DNA of 23,655 nt from JAOUEA01 sp035550775 (GTDB taxonomy: Bacteria > Actinomycetota > UBA4738 > HRBIN12): positions 1 to 23,655 of the forward strand of contig DASZOO010000003.1 of assembly GCA_035550775.1 (NCBI GenBank). Reading direction: 5' to 3'. Under the pieces are notes generated by a model. The model saw nothing but the letters and a program-made list of their open reading frames with translations, searched no databases and had not been told where the DNA came from. Below are positions 16,130 to 23,248 of the stretch, piece after piece. The position numbers were made by a program, and so were the translations under genes. Each line of letters begins with the position of its first letter. Positions within the stretch are counted from its first letter, which is position 1.

Positions 16130-17050
16130 GTGGAACGGGACTACCTCTCCGTCGACGACCTGAGCCCCAAGGAGCTCGGCGAGCTCCTCGACCTCGCCGC
16201 CGACGTGAAGGCCCGTCCCCAGGCGTACGCGGGACGGCTGGCCGGTCGTTCGATCGGGCTGATCTTCGAGAAGCCGAGCACCCGAACCCGCGTGTCATTC
16301 GAGGTGGGGGTGGTGCAACTCGGGGCCCATCCCGTCGTGCTGTCCTCGAGCGAGCTCCAGCTGGGCAGGGGTGAGACGATCGAGGACACCGGTCGCGTCC
16401 TGTCTCGATACCTCGACGCGATCGTGCTCCGGACGTTCGAACAGGAGCGCCTCGAGGTGCTCGCCGGTGCGGCCGACGTGCCGGTCGTGAACTCGCTCTC
16501 GGACTTCGAGCATCCGTGTCAAGCCCTCGCCGACCTGCTCACGATGCGCGAGCGCCTCGGCGCGCTCCGGGGTCGCACCCTCACCTACCTCGGCGACGGC
16601 AACAACGTCGCGCACTCCCTGCTGCTCGGCGGCGCGAAGGAAGGCATGCGGGTGCGGGTCGCGACGCCGGCGGGCTTCGAGCCGATCCCTCAGGTGGTCC
16701 AGCGTGCCACCGAGATCGCCGCGGAGACCGGGGGCGCCGTCGAGGTGACCAACGACCCCGCGGGGGCGGCACGTGGGGCCGATGTGCTCTACACCGACGT
16801 CTGGGCCAGCATGGGCCGGGAGGCGGAAGCCGACGAACGGCTGTTGGTCTTCACCCCGTATCAGGTGACCCAGGGGTCGGTGGATGCGGCCGCCGACGAC
16901 GCCGTCGTCATGCACTGCCTCCCCGCGCACCGCGGTCAGGAGATCGCGGCGGAGGTCATGGACGGGCCGCACTCGGCCGTCTGGGATCAAGCCGAGAACC
17001 GCCTGCACACCCAGAAGGCCCTGCTGCTGCGCCTGTTCGACGTCGCCTGA
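16130..17050 (+). CDS. argF: Ornithine carbamoyltransferase
   Basis: Makes citrulline from ornithine and carbamoyl phosphate in arginine synthesis. The 306-residue protein has the carbamoyl-phosphate motif Ser50-Thr-Arg-Thr-Arg54, LGRGETIEDT, the FEHPCQALAD motif (His128, Cys130, Gln131), the ornithine segment DVWASMGRE and the HCLPAHRG motif with Cys263. These features separate it from aspartate carbamoyltransferase. GTG 16130 has no Shine-Dalgarno but a TAGACT box 7 bases upstream. No other arginine gene is present on either side, although in mycobacteria argF sits in an arg cluster following pheST. It ends 8 bases before polX. Confidence 0.95.
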   Translation: MERDYLSVDDLSPKELGELLDLAADVKARPQAYAGRLAGRSIGLIFEKPSTRTRVSFEVGVVQLGAHPVVLSSSELQLGRGETIEDTGRVLSRYLDAIVLRTFEQERLEVLAGAADVPVVNSLSDFEHPCQALADLLTMRERLGALRGRTLTYLGDGNNVAHSLLLGGAKEGMRVRVATPAGFEPIPQVVQRATEIAAETGGAVEVTNDPAGAARGADVLYTDVWASMGREAEADERLLVFTPYQVTQGSVDAAADDAVVMHCLPAHRGQEIAAEVMDGPHSAVWDQAENRLHTQKALLLRLFDVA

Positions 17051-17058
17051 CCAGCGCG

Positions 17059-18783
17059 GTGCCCCGATCCAACGATCAGGTCGAGCAGGTGCTCCAGGAA
17101 TACGCCGACCTCCTCTCGATCGCGGGCGGCGACCCGTACAAGCCTCGTGCCTACGAGAAGGCGGCCCGCGCGATCGGGGGATACCCGGACGATCTCGCCT
17201 CGATGGGTGAGCGGGAGATCCTCTCGATCCCCGGCGTGGGCACGTCGATCGCCTCCAAGGTGCTCGAGGTACTGGAGACCGGCAGCTTCGAGGAGCTCGA
17301 TGGGCTCAGGGCGCAGGTGCCCGACGGCGTGCGAGGCATGACCTCGATCCCGGGGTTCGGGCCGAAGAAGGCGATGGCGGTCCACACCGAGCTCGGCATC
17401 GACACGGTGGACGAGCTGCTCGTGGCCGCCGAGCGGGGTGACCTCGCCCGCTTGAAAGGATTCTCTCGTGCCACCGAGCGCAGCGTGATCGACGGTGTTC
17501 GGCGCATGCGCTCGAGCGGAGGACGGGTGCGGGTCGACGAGGCCCTCGAGGTCGCGGAGGAGTTCCTCGGGCGACTGCGGACGGTTCCCGGGGTGCGACG
17601 GGTGGCCTACGCAGGATCGCTCCGCCGCATGGCGGAGACGATCGGCGACGTCGACCTGCTCGTCGCGAGCGACCGGCCCGCCCGTGTGATGGACGCGTTC
17701 GTCGGTGCCGGCCCGGTCGCCCGCGTCCTCGCTCACGGCGAGACGAAGTCGTCGATCGTGACGTCGGGCGGGCTCCAGGTCGACCTGCGCGTGGTCGAAC
17801 GACGGGCGTGGGGCGCGGCGATGATCTACTTCACGGGATCGAAGGCCCACAACATCCGCATCCGCGAGATGGCCGTGCGCCGCGGGCTGAAGCTCAACGA
17901 GTACGGGCTCTTCGACGCCGGGTCCGGCGAGCTGCTCGCGGCCGAGACGGAGGAGGCCGTCTACGAGCGCCTCGACCTCCCGTTGATCGAGCCGACCCTC
18001 CGAGAGGACCGGGGTGAGATCGAGGCCGCGCAGGCCGGTGAGCTTCCCGACCTGATCACCCTCCGGCAGATCCGCGGCGACCTGCACACCCATACCGACC
18101 TCACCGACGGGCTGGCGACCTTGGAGCGCATGCTGGAGGCGGCCTCCGAGCACCGATACGCCTACTACGCGGTCACCGATCACGCGCCCAACCTCTACAT
18201 GCAGCGCATGACCGACGAGAAGATGCTCGCTCAGCGCCGGCAGCTGCGGGGGTTGCAGGACCGCTTCCCGAAGATGCGGCTCCTCCACGGAACCGAGCTG
18301 AACATCGGGCCCGACGGCGAGGTCGACTGGGACGAAGCGTTCCTGGGCGGCTTCGACCTCACGGTGGCCTCGGTCCATTCCCACTTCGCCCAGCCCAAGG
18401 AACAGATGACCCGGCGGGTGATCCGCGCGATCGAGCATCCGATGGTCAACGTCATCGGGCACCTCACGACCCGCAAGATCGGTCGTCGCGATCCGATCGA
18501 GCTGGATCTCGAGGCGGTGTTCGAGGCCGCCGGCCGGACCGGGACCGCGTTGGAGATCAACGCCTATCCGGACCGGCTCGATCTGCGGGACGAGCACGTC
18601 CTGTGGGCCCGGCGCCACGGCGTCCTGTTCGCGGTCGACACGGACTCCCACGCCGTCGGCCACCTGGACATGATGCGGTTCGGGGTCGCGACCGCCCAGC
18701 GCGGGTGGCTCACACGGAACGACGTGATCAACGCCTGGCCGATCACGAAGCTCGAGCGGTTCCTGCGGAAGGGCAGGCCCTGA
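17059..18783 (+). CDS. polX: DNA polymerase/3'-5' exonuclease PolX
   Basis: Bacterial family X polymerase for gap filling in base excision repair, with a second nuclease domain. The 574 residues hold an N-terminal 8-kDa-like region with helix-hairpin-helix motifs (IPGVGTSIASKVLEVL and IPGFGPKKAMAV). The nucleotidyltransferase palm follows, with catalytic Asp197, Asp199 (GDVDLL) and Asp242 (VDLRVV), and the FTGSKAHNIRIREMA segment. The C-terminal PHP domain has DLHTHTDLTDG (His343, His345), TDHAPN, HGTELNI, ASVHSHF, GHLTTRK and DTDSH. GTG 17059 places the N terminus normally, though no Shine-Dalgarno is evident. It overlaps the presumed mpg start by four bases, so two base-repair genes are paired. 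Confidence 0.93.
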   Translation: MPRSNDQVEQVLQEYADLLSIAGGDPYKPRAYEKAARAIGGYPDDLASMGEREILSIPGVGTSIASKVLEVLETGSFEELDGLRAQVPDGVRGMTSIPGFGPKKAMAVHTELGIDTVDELLVAAERGDLARLKGFSRATERSVIDGVRRMRSSGGRVRVDEALEVAEEFLGRLRTVPGVRRVAYAGSLRRMAETIGDVDLLVASDRPARVMDAFVGAGPVARVLAHGETKSSIVTSGGLQVDLRVVERRAWGAAMIYFTGSKAHNIRIREMAVRRGLKLNEYGLFDAGSGELLAAETEEAVYERLDLPLIEPTLREDRGEIEAAQAGELPDLITLRQIRGDLHTHTDLTDGLATLERMLEAASEHRYAYYAVTDHAPNLYMQRMTDEKMLAQRRQLRGLQDRFPKMRLLHGTELNIGPDGEVDWDEAFLGGFDLTVASVHSHFAQPKEQMTRRVIRAIEHPMVNVIGHLTTRKIGRRDPIELDLEAVFEAAGRTGTALEINAYPDRLDLRDEHVLWARRHGVLFAVDTDSHAVGHLDMMRFGVATAQRGWLTRNDVINAWPITKLERFLRKGRP

Positions 18784-19409
18784 GCCGACGCCGGCTTCCC
18801 CGTTCGTTCTACGAGCGGACCGCCGTGCAGGTGGCTCCCGCCCTGCTCGGGCGCACCTTGGTGCGACGCTTGCCCGACGGGTCCCGGATCTCGGGCAGGA
18901 TCGTCGAGACCGAGGCCTACGAACCGCGCGACCCGGCCAGCCACGGCTTCCGAGGACCGACGCCGCGCAACGAGGTCATGTTCGGGAAGGCGGGGCATCT
19001 CTACGTGTACTTCACCTACGGCAACCACTGGATGATGAACGTCGTCACACGCCGGGCGGGGGAGGGGAGCGCGGTGCTCCTGCGGGCCGCGGAGCCGATG
19101 GAGGGACACGAGCTCATGGCACGGGCACGGGGTCGCGACGGGGTGACGGAGCTCTGCTCGGGTCCCGGGAAGCTGGCACAGGCCCTGCGGGTGGATCGCT
19201 CCCTCGACGGCGCGGACCTGGTCCGCGGCAACGACGTGTGGCTCGAGTGGGGTGCCCCGCCGCCGCGCTCCAGGATCGCCACGTCCCGGCGGATCGGGAT
19301 CCGGGTGGGCGTCGAGCGACGATGGCGCTTCTACGTCGCCGGGGACCCCTTCGTCAGCCCCGGTCGACCGAGTCCTCCGACGGGTCCTCCGCGGATCCCG
19401 CGACGGTGA
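18780..19409 (+). CDS. mpg: 3-methyladenine DNA glycosylase (AAG/MPG family)
   Basis: Excises alkylated or deaminated purines, producing abasic sites for base excision repair. Family motifs: RLPRSFYER at the N terminus, VETEAYEPRDPASHGF (the ETEAY segment holds the catalytic Glu), TPRNEVMFGKAGHLYVYFTYG and LCSGPGKLAQAL. The start is odd. No ATG, GTG or TTG lies near the conserved N terminus: GTG 18705 adds 25 residues unlike the family and GTG 18825 removes conserved ones. CTG 18780 overlaps the polX stop as CTGA, just like the GTGA overlaps elsewhere here, and would give the usual length of 209 residues. The end overlaps the convergent PBP gene by 56 bases. Confidence 0.9.
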   Translation: MSRRRLPRSFYERTAVQVAPALLGRTLVRRLPDGSRISGRIVETEAYEPRDPASHGFRGPTPRNEVMFGKAGHLYVYFTYGNHWMMNVVTRRAGEGSAVLLRAAEPMEGHELMARARGRDGVTELCSGPGKLAQALRVDRSLDGADLVRGNDVWLEWGAPPPRSRIATSRRIGIRVGVERRWRFYVAGDPFVSPGRPSPPTGPPRIPRR

Positions 19410-21612
19410 TCGTGACGGTGCTCGTCTGCGTCGCGTCGGTGCCCGCCGATGGAGACTGTGAGATCACGGCGCCGGGGGGTTGGGTCGACGGTTCCACCCG
19501 CACATCGACGTAGAAGCCCGCCTCCTCCAGGGCGACCTCGGCGGACCCCTGGTCGAGCCCGATCACCGATGGCACGGGCACGGACTGCACCCTCGTGGGG
19601 CTCGTGCAGACACGGGTCGGCTCCGTTCCCTCGATGAACTGCAGCGTGCCGATGTCCTGCGGCAGGGTGTAGGCGTTCGGCAGGCAGTAGGGCGTCTGCG
19701 TCACGTCCACGGCGATCGACACGTACCCCACGTCGGGCGTGGGGAAGGCGCGTGGGGGGAGGGTGGCCGTCGCGTTCTCCATGAAGAGGCGCCAGATCTG
19801 TGCCGGCCAGGTTCCCCCGAAGACGGTGATGCGCGTGCGTGGCGGCTCCATGGGGATCAGACCCTCGTGGAAGCCGACCCAGACCGCGGCCGTGAGCTGC
19901 GGGATCGCACCCACGAACCAGGCGTTCGTGTGGGTCTCGGCCGTGCCGGTCTTGCCGAACTGGGGCCGTCCGATGATGGCCGACCGACCCGTTCCGTAGC
20001 TCACGGCGTCCTGCAGGATGTCGGCCGCCACCGACGCCACCTCCGGTTCCAGGACCTGCTTCGGGTCGGGATGCGCCTGCCAGAGCGCCGCCCCCTGGGC
20101 GTCGGTGACGGTGATCACGGGGACGGGATCGACGTGCGCGCCGCCGGTGGCGAGGGTGCCGTACGCGCTGGCCATCTCGAGCGTGTTCGACTCGTTCGTG
20201 CCGAGCACGGCCGAGAGGTAGGGCGACAGCGGGGCGCGTGGCTCGGTCACCCGGACGCAGCACCGCATGCCCATGCGCTCGGCGGTCTCGACGACGCGTT
20301 GCGGCCCGAGCTGGTCGATCAGCTGCGCGTAGACGGTGTTGACGGAGTTGACCGTCGCGCTCTGCAGCGACATCGTGCCGTACCCGCTTCCCTCGGCGTT
20401 GGTGACGTGCCAGACCGTGCCGCCCTCCAGCGGGATGTCGATGGAGGACGGAGCCGAGAACACCGTGGATGGGCTGATGCCGTTCTCCAGGGCCGTCACG
20501 AGCGCGTACGGCTTGAAGGCCGACCCGGTCTGTCGACCGAGCCCGCCCGCGCCGGTCGCGAGGTTCACGCGTCCGGCGTCGGAGTCCTTCCAGTAGTCGG
20601 CGTCCTTGCCGCCGACCATCGCCCGGACGAATCCGGTGCGTGGGTCGATCACCGTCACCGCGCCGTCGGGATCGCCCGGATAGGCAAGCACGGAACGAAC
20701 GGCCGACTCGGCGAGCCCTTGCAGGCGTGGGTCCAGCGTGGTCGTGATGCGCAGGCCCCCGGTGAACAGCAGCTTGTACCGATCCTGCCGCGTCGGCCCG
20801 AACGCCTTGTTCCCGAGGAACCACTCCTTGAAGTAGTCGACGAAGTAGGGGTACCGGTAGCGCTGCGTGGGCTCGCCACGGCGCACCACGATCGGCTCGT
20901 GCACGGCCGCCCGGTGCTCGGCGGGGCCGATCATCCGCTGTTCGCGCATCAGCCGGAGCACGACGTTGCGCCGGCCGTAGGCGCTCTCGGGATGCACGAA
21001 CGGATCGAAGTGGTTCGGGGCCGCGATCAGCCCGGCCAGCAGGGCGGACTGCGCGAGGGTCAGCTCGTCCGCGTCCACGGAGAAGTACGTCTGGGCAGCC
21101 GATTGCACGCCGTAGGCTCCCTCGCCCAGGTACACGGTGTTCAGGTACCTGGTGAGGATCTGGTCCTTGGTCAGCCGGTCCTCGAGCTGCCAGGCGAGCG
21201 CGGCCTCGTCGAGCTTGCGACGGAAGGTCTCGGCGGTTCCCACGTAGAGGTTCTTCACCAGCTGCTGGGTGATCGTCGAGCCGCCCTCCACGACCATGCC
21301 CTGGTTGGCGTTGACCATCGCCGCCCGCGCGATCGCCCGCACGTCGACGCCGTGATGGGCGTAGAACCGCCGATCCTCGATCGCGACGGTCGCATCCCGC
21401 AGGAAGCTCGTCATCTCGCCCGCCCGCAACACGACGCGGTCCTCGGTGGCGTGCAGCTCCGTGATCAGCGTGCCGTCGGCTGCGTAGAGGAACGACGTCT
21501 GGGCGAGCGGCAGCGGCTCGAACTCGTCGATGCTCGGGAACGAGCAGCCCGCCGCGATCGCGACGAGCAGCACGACCGAGCCGATCTCGGGGAAGCGGCG
21601 GCGGTGGCGCAT
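19354..21612 (-). CDS. Bifunctional class A penicillin-binding protein with PASTA domain
   Basis: Polymerises and cross-links peptidoglycan outside the membrane. From ATG at 21612 (752 residues): a short basic N terminus and hydrophobic segment (about 11-22) ending in AAGC; a GT51 glycosyltransferase with EDRRFYAHHGVD (catalytic Glu79) and EGGSTITQQLVKN; then a transpeptidase with Ser364-x-x-Lys367 (GSAFKPYAL), Ser423-Val-Asn425 and Lys554-Thr-Gly556. One PASTA domain ends the protein (about 678-737). The layout resembles actinobacterial PonA2. Upstream in-frame codons extend the frame to 21879, but that part is antisense to tyrS. ATG 21612 has TACACT 9 bases upstream and no Shine-Dalgarno. 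It is divergent from tyrS. Confidence 0.93.
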   Translation of the reverse strand: MRHRRRFPEIGSVVLLVAIAAGCSFPSIDEFEPLPLAQTSFLYAADGTLITELHATEDRVVLRAGEMTSFLRDATVAIEDRRFYAHHGVDVRAIARAAMVNANQGMVVEGGSTITQQLVKNLYVGTAETFRRKLDEAALAWQLEDRLTKDQILTRYLNTVYLGEGAYGVQSAAQTYFSVDADELTLAQSALLAGLIAAPNHFDPFVHPESAYGRRNVVLRLMREQRMIGPAEHRAAVHEPIVVRRGEPTQRYRYPYFVDYFKEWFLGNKAFGPTRQDRYKLLFTGGLRITTTLDPRLQGLAESAVRSVLAYPGDPDGAVTVIDPRTGFVRAMVGGKDADYWKDSDAGRVNLATGAGGLGRQTGSAFKPYALVTALENGISPSTVFSAPSSIDIPLEGGTVWHVTNAEGSGYGTMSLQSATVNSVNTVYAQLIDQLGPQRVVETAERMGMRCCVRVTEPRAPLSPYLSAVLGTNESNTLEMASAYGTLATGGAHVDPVPVITVTDAQGAALWQAHPDPKQVLEPEVASVAADILQDAVSYGTGRSAIIGRPQFGKTGTAETHTNAWFVGAIPQLTAAVWVGFHEGLIPMEPPRTRITVFGGTWPAQIWRLFMENATATLPPRAFPTPDVGYVSIAVDVTQTPYCLPNAYTLPQDIGTLQFIEGTEPTRVCTSPTRVQSVPVPSVIGLDQGSAEVALEEAGFYVDVRVEPSTQPPGAVISQSPSAGTDATQTSTVTITVAGSAEDPSEDSVDRG

Positions 21613-21621
21613 CGCCGGGCG

Positions 21622-21627
21622 AGTGTA
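21622..21627 (-). promoter_or_regulatory. Predicted -10 box of the PBP gene (leaderless)
   Basis: On the minus strand TACACT ends 9 bases before the ATG at 21612, within the 76-base divergent gap shared with tyrS. The context GTTTACACT is the most AT-rich point of the gap. No clear -35 box. Confidence 0.5.
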
Positions 21628-21674
21628 AACCGGGGAAGCCCTGCAGCGATGGAGGTTCGCGGCATCGTCGCTGG

Positions 21675-21680
21675 TAGCAT
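21675..21680 (+). promoter_or_regulatory. Predicted -10 box of tyrS (leaderless)
   Basis: TAGCAT lies 8 bases before ATG 21689, which has no Shine-Dalgarno. The same hexamer, TAGCAT, is the -10 box of the rRNA promoter at 22952. No T-box leader can fit in this gap. Confidence 0.55.
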
Positions 21681-21688
21681 CCGGCGCG

Positions 21689-22921
21689 ATGGGTGCACCC
21701 ACCCGCCCCGTTCCCCCCGGCTCGGAGCAGCTGGGTGTGCTCGCCGCCGACGCTGCCGACATCGTGCCCGAGCACGCACTGCGCGAGAAGCTCGCCCTGG
21801 GGCGGCCGTTGCGCGTGAAGCTGGGCCTCGATCCGACGGCCCCCGCGGTGACGCTCGGATGGGCTGTGGTGCTTCGCAAGCTCCGCGCCTTCCAAGACCT
21901 CGGTCACACGGCCGTGCTCATCGTGGGGGACTACACGGCGAGGGTCGGCGACCCCTCCGGCAGGTCCGAGAAGCGTCGGCAGCTCTCGAAGGAAGAGGTC
22001 GACGGCTATGCCGACCACCTCCTCGCCCAGTTCCTGAAGGTGCTGTCCGAGGATGCCCTCGAGATCCGTCGGAACTCGGAGTGGCTCGAGGCGATGCGCA
22101 TGGACGACGTGCTGGCGCTGACGGCGTCCATGACGGTCGCCCAGATGCTGCAGCGCGAGGACTTCGCCACGCGGCATGCGGCCGGCGACCCGATCTCGCT
22201 GATGGAGTTCATGTACCCCCTGCTGCAGGGGTACGACTCCGTGGCGGTGAGTGCCGACGTGGAGCTCGGGGGCACCGACCAGCTCTTCAACCTGCTGGTG
22301 GGTCGGGGGCTCCAGCGTGACCACGGCCAGGAGCCGCAGGTCGCCTTGACCATGCCGTTGCTCGAGGGGCTCGACGGCGTACAGAAGATGAGCCAGTCCC
22401 TCGGCAACTACGTCGGCATCGACGAACCGGCCGACGAGCAGTTCGGCAAGCTCATGTCGATCCCGGACCATCTGATCGTGAAGTACCTGCGACTGTGCAC
22501 GGCGGTCACCTCCGAGGTCGCCGAGGAGATCGAGCGTGGGCTCGCAGACGGCTCGCTGCGCCCGAACGACGAGAAGCGGCGCATGGCCCGCTCGATCGTC
22601 GACCTGTACCACGGCGAGGGAGCCGGCCGCCGCGCCGAGTCCAGGTTCGACCTGGTGCACAAGCAGCACGGTCTGCCCGACGATGTGCCCGAGCTGCCGA
22701 TCCCGACGGAGACGATGCGGGGCTCCGCCGTGTGGCTGCCCAGGCTGCTGGTGTCCATCGGCCTGGCCGGCTCGAACGGAGAGGCCCGTCGGGCCGTCCG
22801 GGGTGGTGGGGTCCGTCTGGACGGGGTCGTGCTGCGGGATCCGGAGGCGGAGATCGACGTCGATGCCTTGCGCGGCAAGGTGCTCGCCGTTGGCAAGCGT
22901 CGGTTCGTGCGCCTCGTCTGA
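21689..22921 (+). CDS. tyrS: Tyrosine-tRNA ligase, TyrZ-like, with altered signature motifs
   Basis: Charges tRNATyr with tyrosine. The 410-residue protein aligns by eye with the TyrZ branch of class I TyrRS: KLGLDPTAP (44-52), VLRKLRAFQDLGH, LIVGDYTARVGDPSGRS (77-93), the tyrosine/dimer region QMLQREDF and SLMEFMYPLLQGYDSV, then ELGGTDQLFN. The C-terminal S4 RNA-binding domain spans about 345-410 (GEARRAVRGGGVRLDG). Two signatures are altered: HIGH (HLGH in relatives) reads TLGW (55-58), and KMSKS reads KMSQS (233-237). ATG 21689 has a -10 box 8 bases upstream. It lies 327 bases before 16S rRNA. It is probably the cell's TyrRS, but the changes leave some doubt. Confidence 0.92.
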   Translation: MGAPTRPVPPGSEQLGVLAADAADIVPEHALREKLALGRPLRVKLGLDPTAPAVTLGWAVVLRKLRAFQDLGHTAVLIVGDYTARVGDPSGRSEKRRQLSKEEVDGYADHLLAQFLKVLSEDALEIRRNSEWLEAMRMDDVLALTASMTVAQMLQREDFATRHAAGDPISLMEFMYPLLQGYDSVAVSADVELGGTDQLFNLLVGRGLQRDHGQEPQVALTMPLLEGLDGVQKMSQSLGNYVGIDEPADEQFGKLMSIPDHLIVKYLRLCTAVTSEVAEEIERGLADGSLRPNDEKRRMARSIVDLYHGEGAGRRAESRFDLVHKQHGLPDDVPELPIPTETMRGSAVWLPRLLVSIGLAGSNGEARRAVRGGGVRLDGVVLRDPEAEIDVDALRGKVLAVGKRRFVRLV

Positions 22922-22929
22922 GGTCGAGG

Positions 22930-22957
22930 TTGACGCTCGCGGCACGGCTGCTAGCAT
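22930..22957 (+). promoter_or_regulatory. Predicted rRNA promoter P1
   Basis: TTGACG (22930-22935) and TAGCAT (22952-22957) are separated by 16 bases, the best-matched promoter in the window. It begins 9 bases after the tyrS stop and would start an rRNA precursor near 22964, about 285 bases before 16S. Confidence 0.75.
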
Positions 22958-22990
22958 GGGCGGTCGGCGTCGGGCCCTCTCTGCGTGTTC

Positions 22991-22999
22991 TGTTACGCT
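22991..22999 (+). promoter_or_regulatory. Possible second rRNA promoter (extended -10)
   Basis: TGTTACGCT reads as an extended -10 box (TG, one base, TACGCT). There is no convincing -35. Tandem rRNA promoters are common, but this one is tentative. Confidence 0.3.
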
Positions 23000-23027
23000 C
23001 GGGTTGGGCGAAGCGTCGCCTCTCGCA

Positions 23028-23044
23028 CCTTGAGAACTGAACAG
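23028..23044 (+). promoter_or_regulatory. Pre-rRNA leader boxA-like sequence
   Basis: CCTTGAGAACTGAACAG resembles the conserved CTTTGAGAACT/CTTTGAAAACT element found before rRNA genes in Gram-positive bacteria and linked to NusB/S10 antitermination. It lies between the promoters and the structured leader. Confidence 0.5.
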
Positions 23045-23068
23045 TGTGTCAACAGCCAGTGCTTTATC

Positions 23069-23116
23069 CCGTCAGGGGATGGCGCGGTTCGCCGTGCCCA
23101 TCCGACATCCTGACGG
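23069..23116 (+). other. Pre-16S leader stem-loop 1
   Basis: CCGTCAGG (23069-23076) pairs perfectly with CCTGACGG (23109-23116). Inside, GGATGG pairs with CCATCC and a further five pairs close a TTCG loop. CCAGT/ACTGG (23056-23060 with 23121-23125) may extend it. Part of the precursor that is removed during 16S maturation. Confidence 0.5.
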
Positions 23117-23126
23117 CTGTACTGGA

Positions 23127-23150
23127 TCCGTCCGGTCTCGACCGGGCGGA
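23127..23150 (+). other. Pre-16S leader stem-loop 2
   Basis: TCCG-T-CCGGT pairs with ACCGG-G-CGGA around a CTCG loop, nine pairs with one internal mismatch. Confidence 0.5.
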
Positions 23151-23161
23151 GCCAGATCGAA

Positions 23162-23195
23162 GGCCGGCCATGGGCAGTGCCTGCCCCGGTCGGCC
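23162..23195 (+). other. Pre-16S leader stem-loop 3
   Basis: GGCCGGCC (23162-23169) pairs with GGTCGGCC (23188-23195), with one G-U pair, and GGGCAG (23172-23177) pairs with CTGCCC (23181-23186). It is the strongest hairpin in the leader, fourteen pairs in all. The remaining 50 bases before 16S hold a CCCTCGGG tandem and nothing else I recognise. Confidence 0.5.
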
Positions 23196-23248
23196 GACTC
23201 CAACACAGATAGCAACCCTCGGGCCCTCGGGCTCGGGACGTCTCTATC

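Noticed and set aside
19331..22957. 1208-codon open frame on the minus strand
   Set aside because: It runs antisense to tyrS and out of frame through the PBP gene, and its Arg/Gly/Asp-rich composition is typical of high-GC shadow frames. Long stop-free antisense frames also occur opposite def-fmt, rsmB, rpe, pheT and polX.
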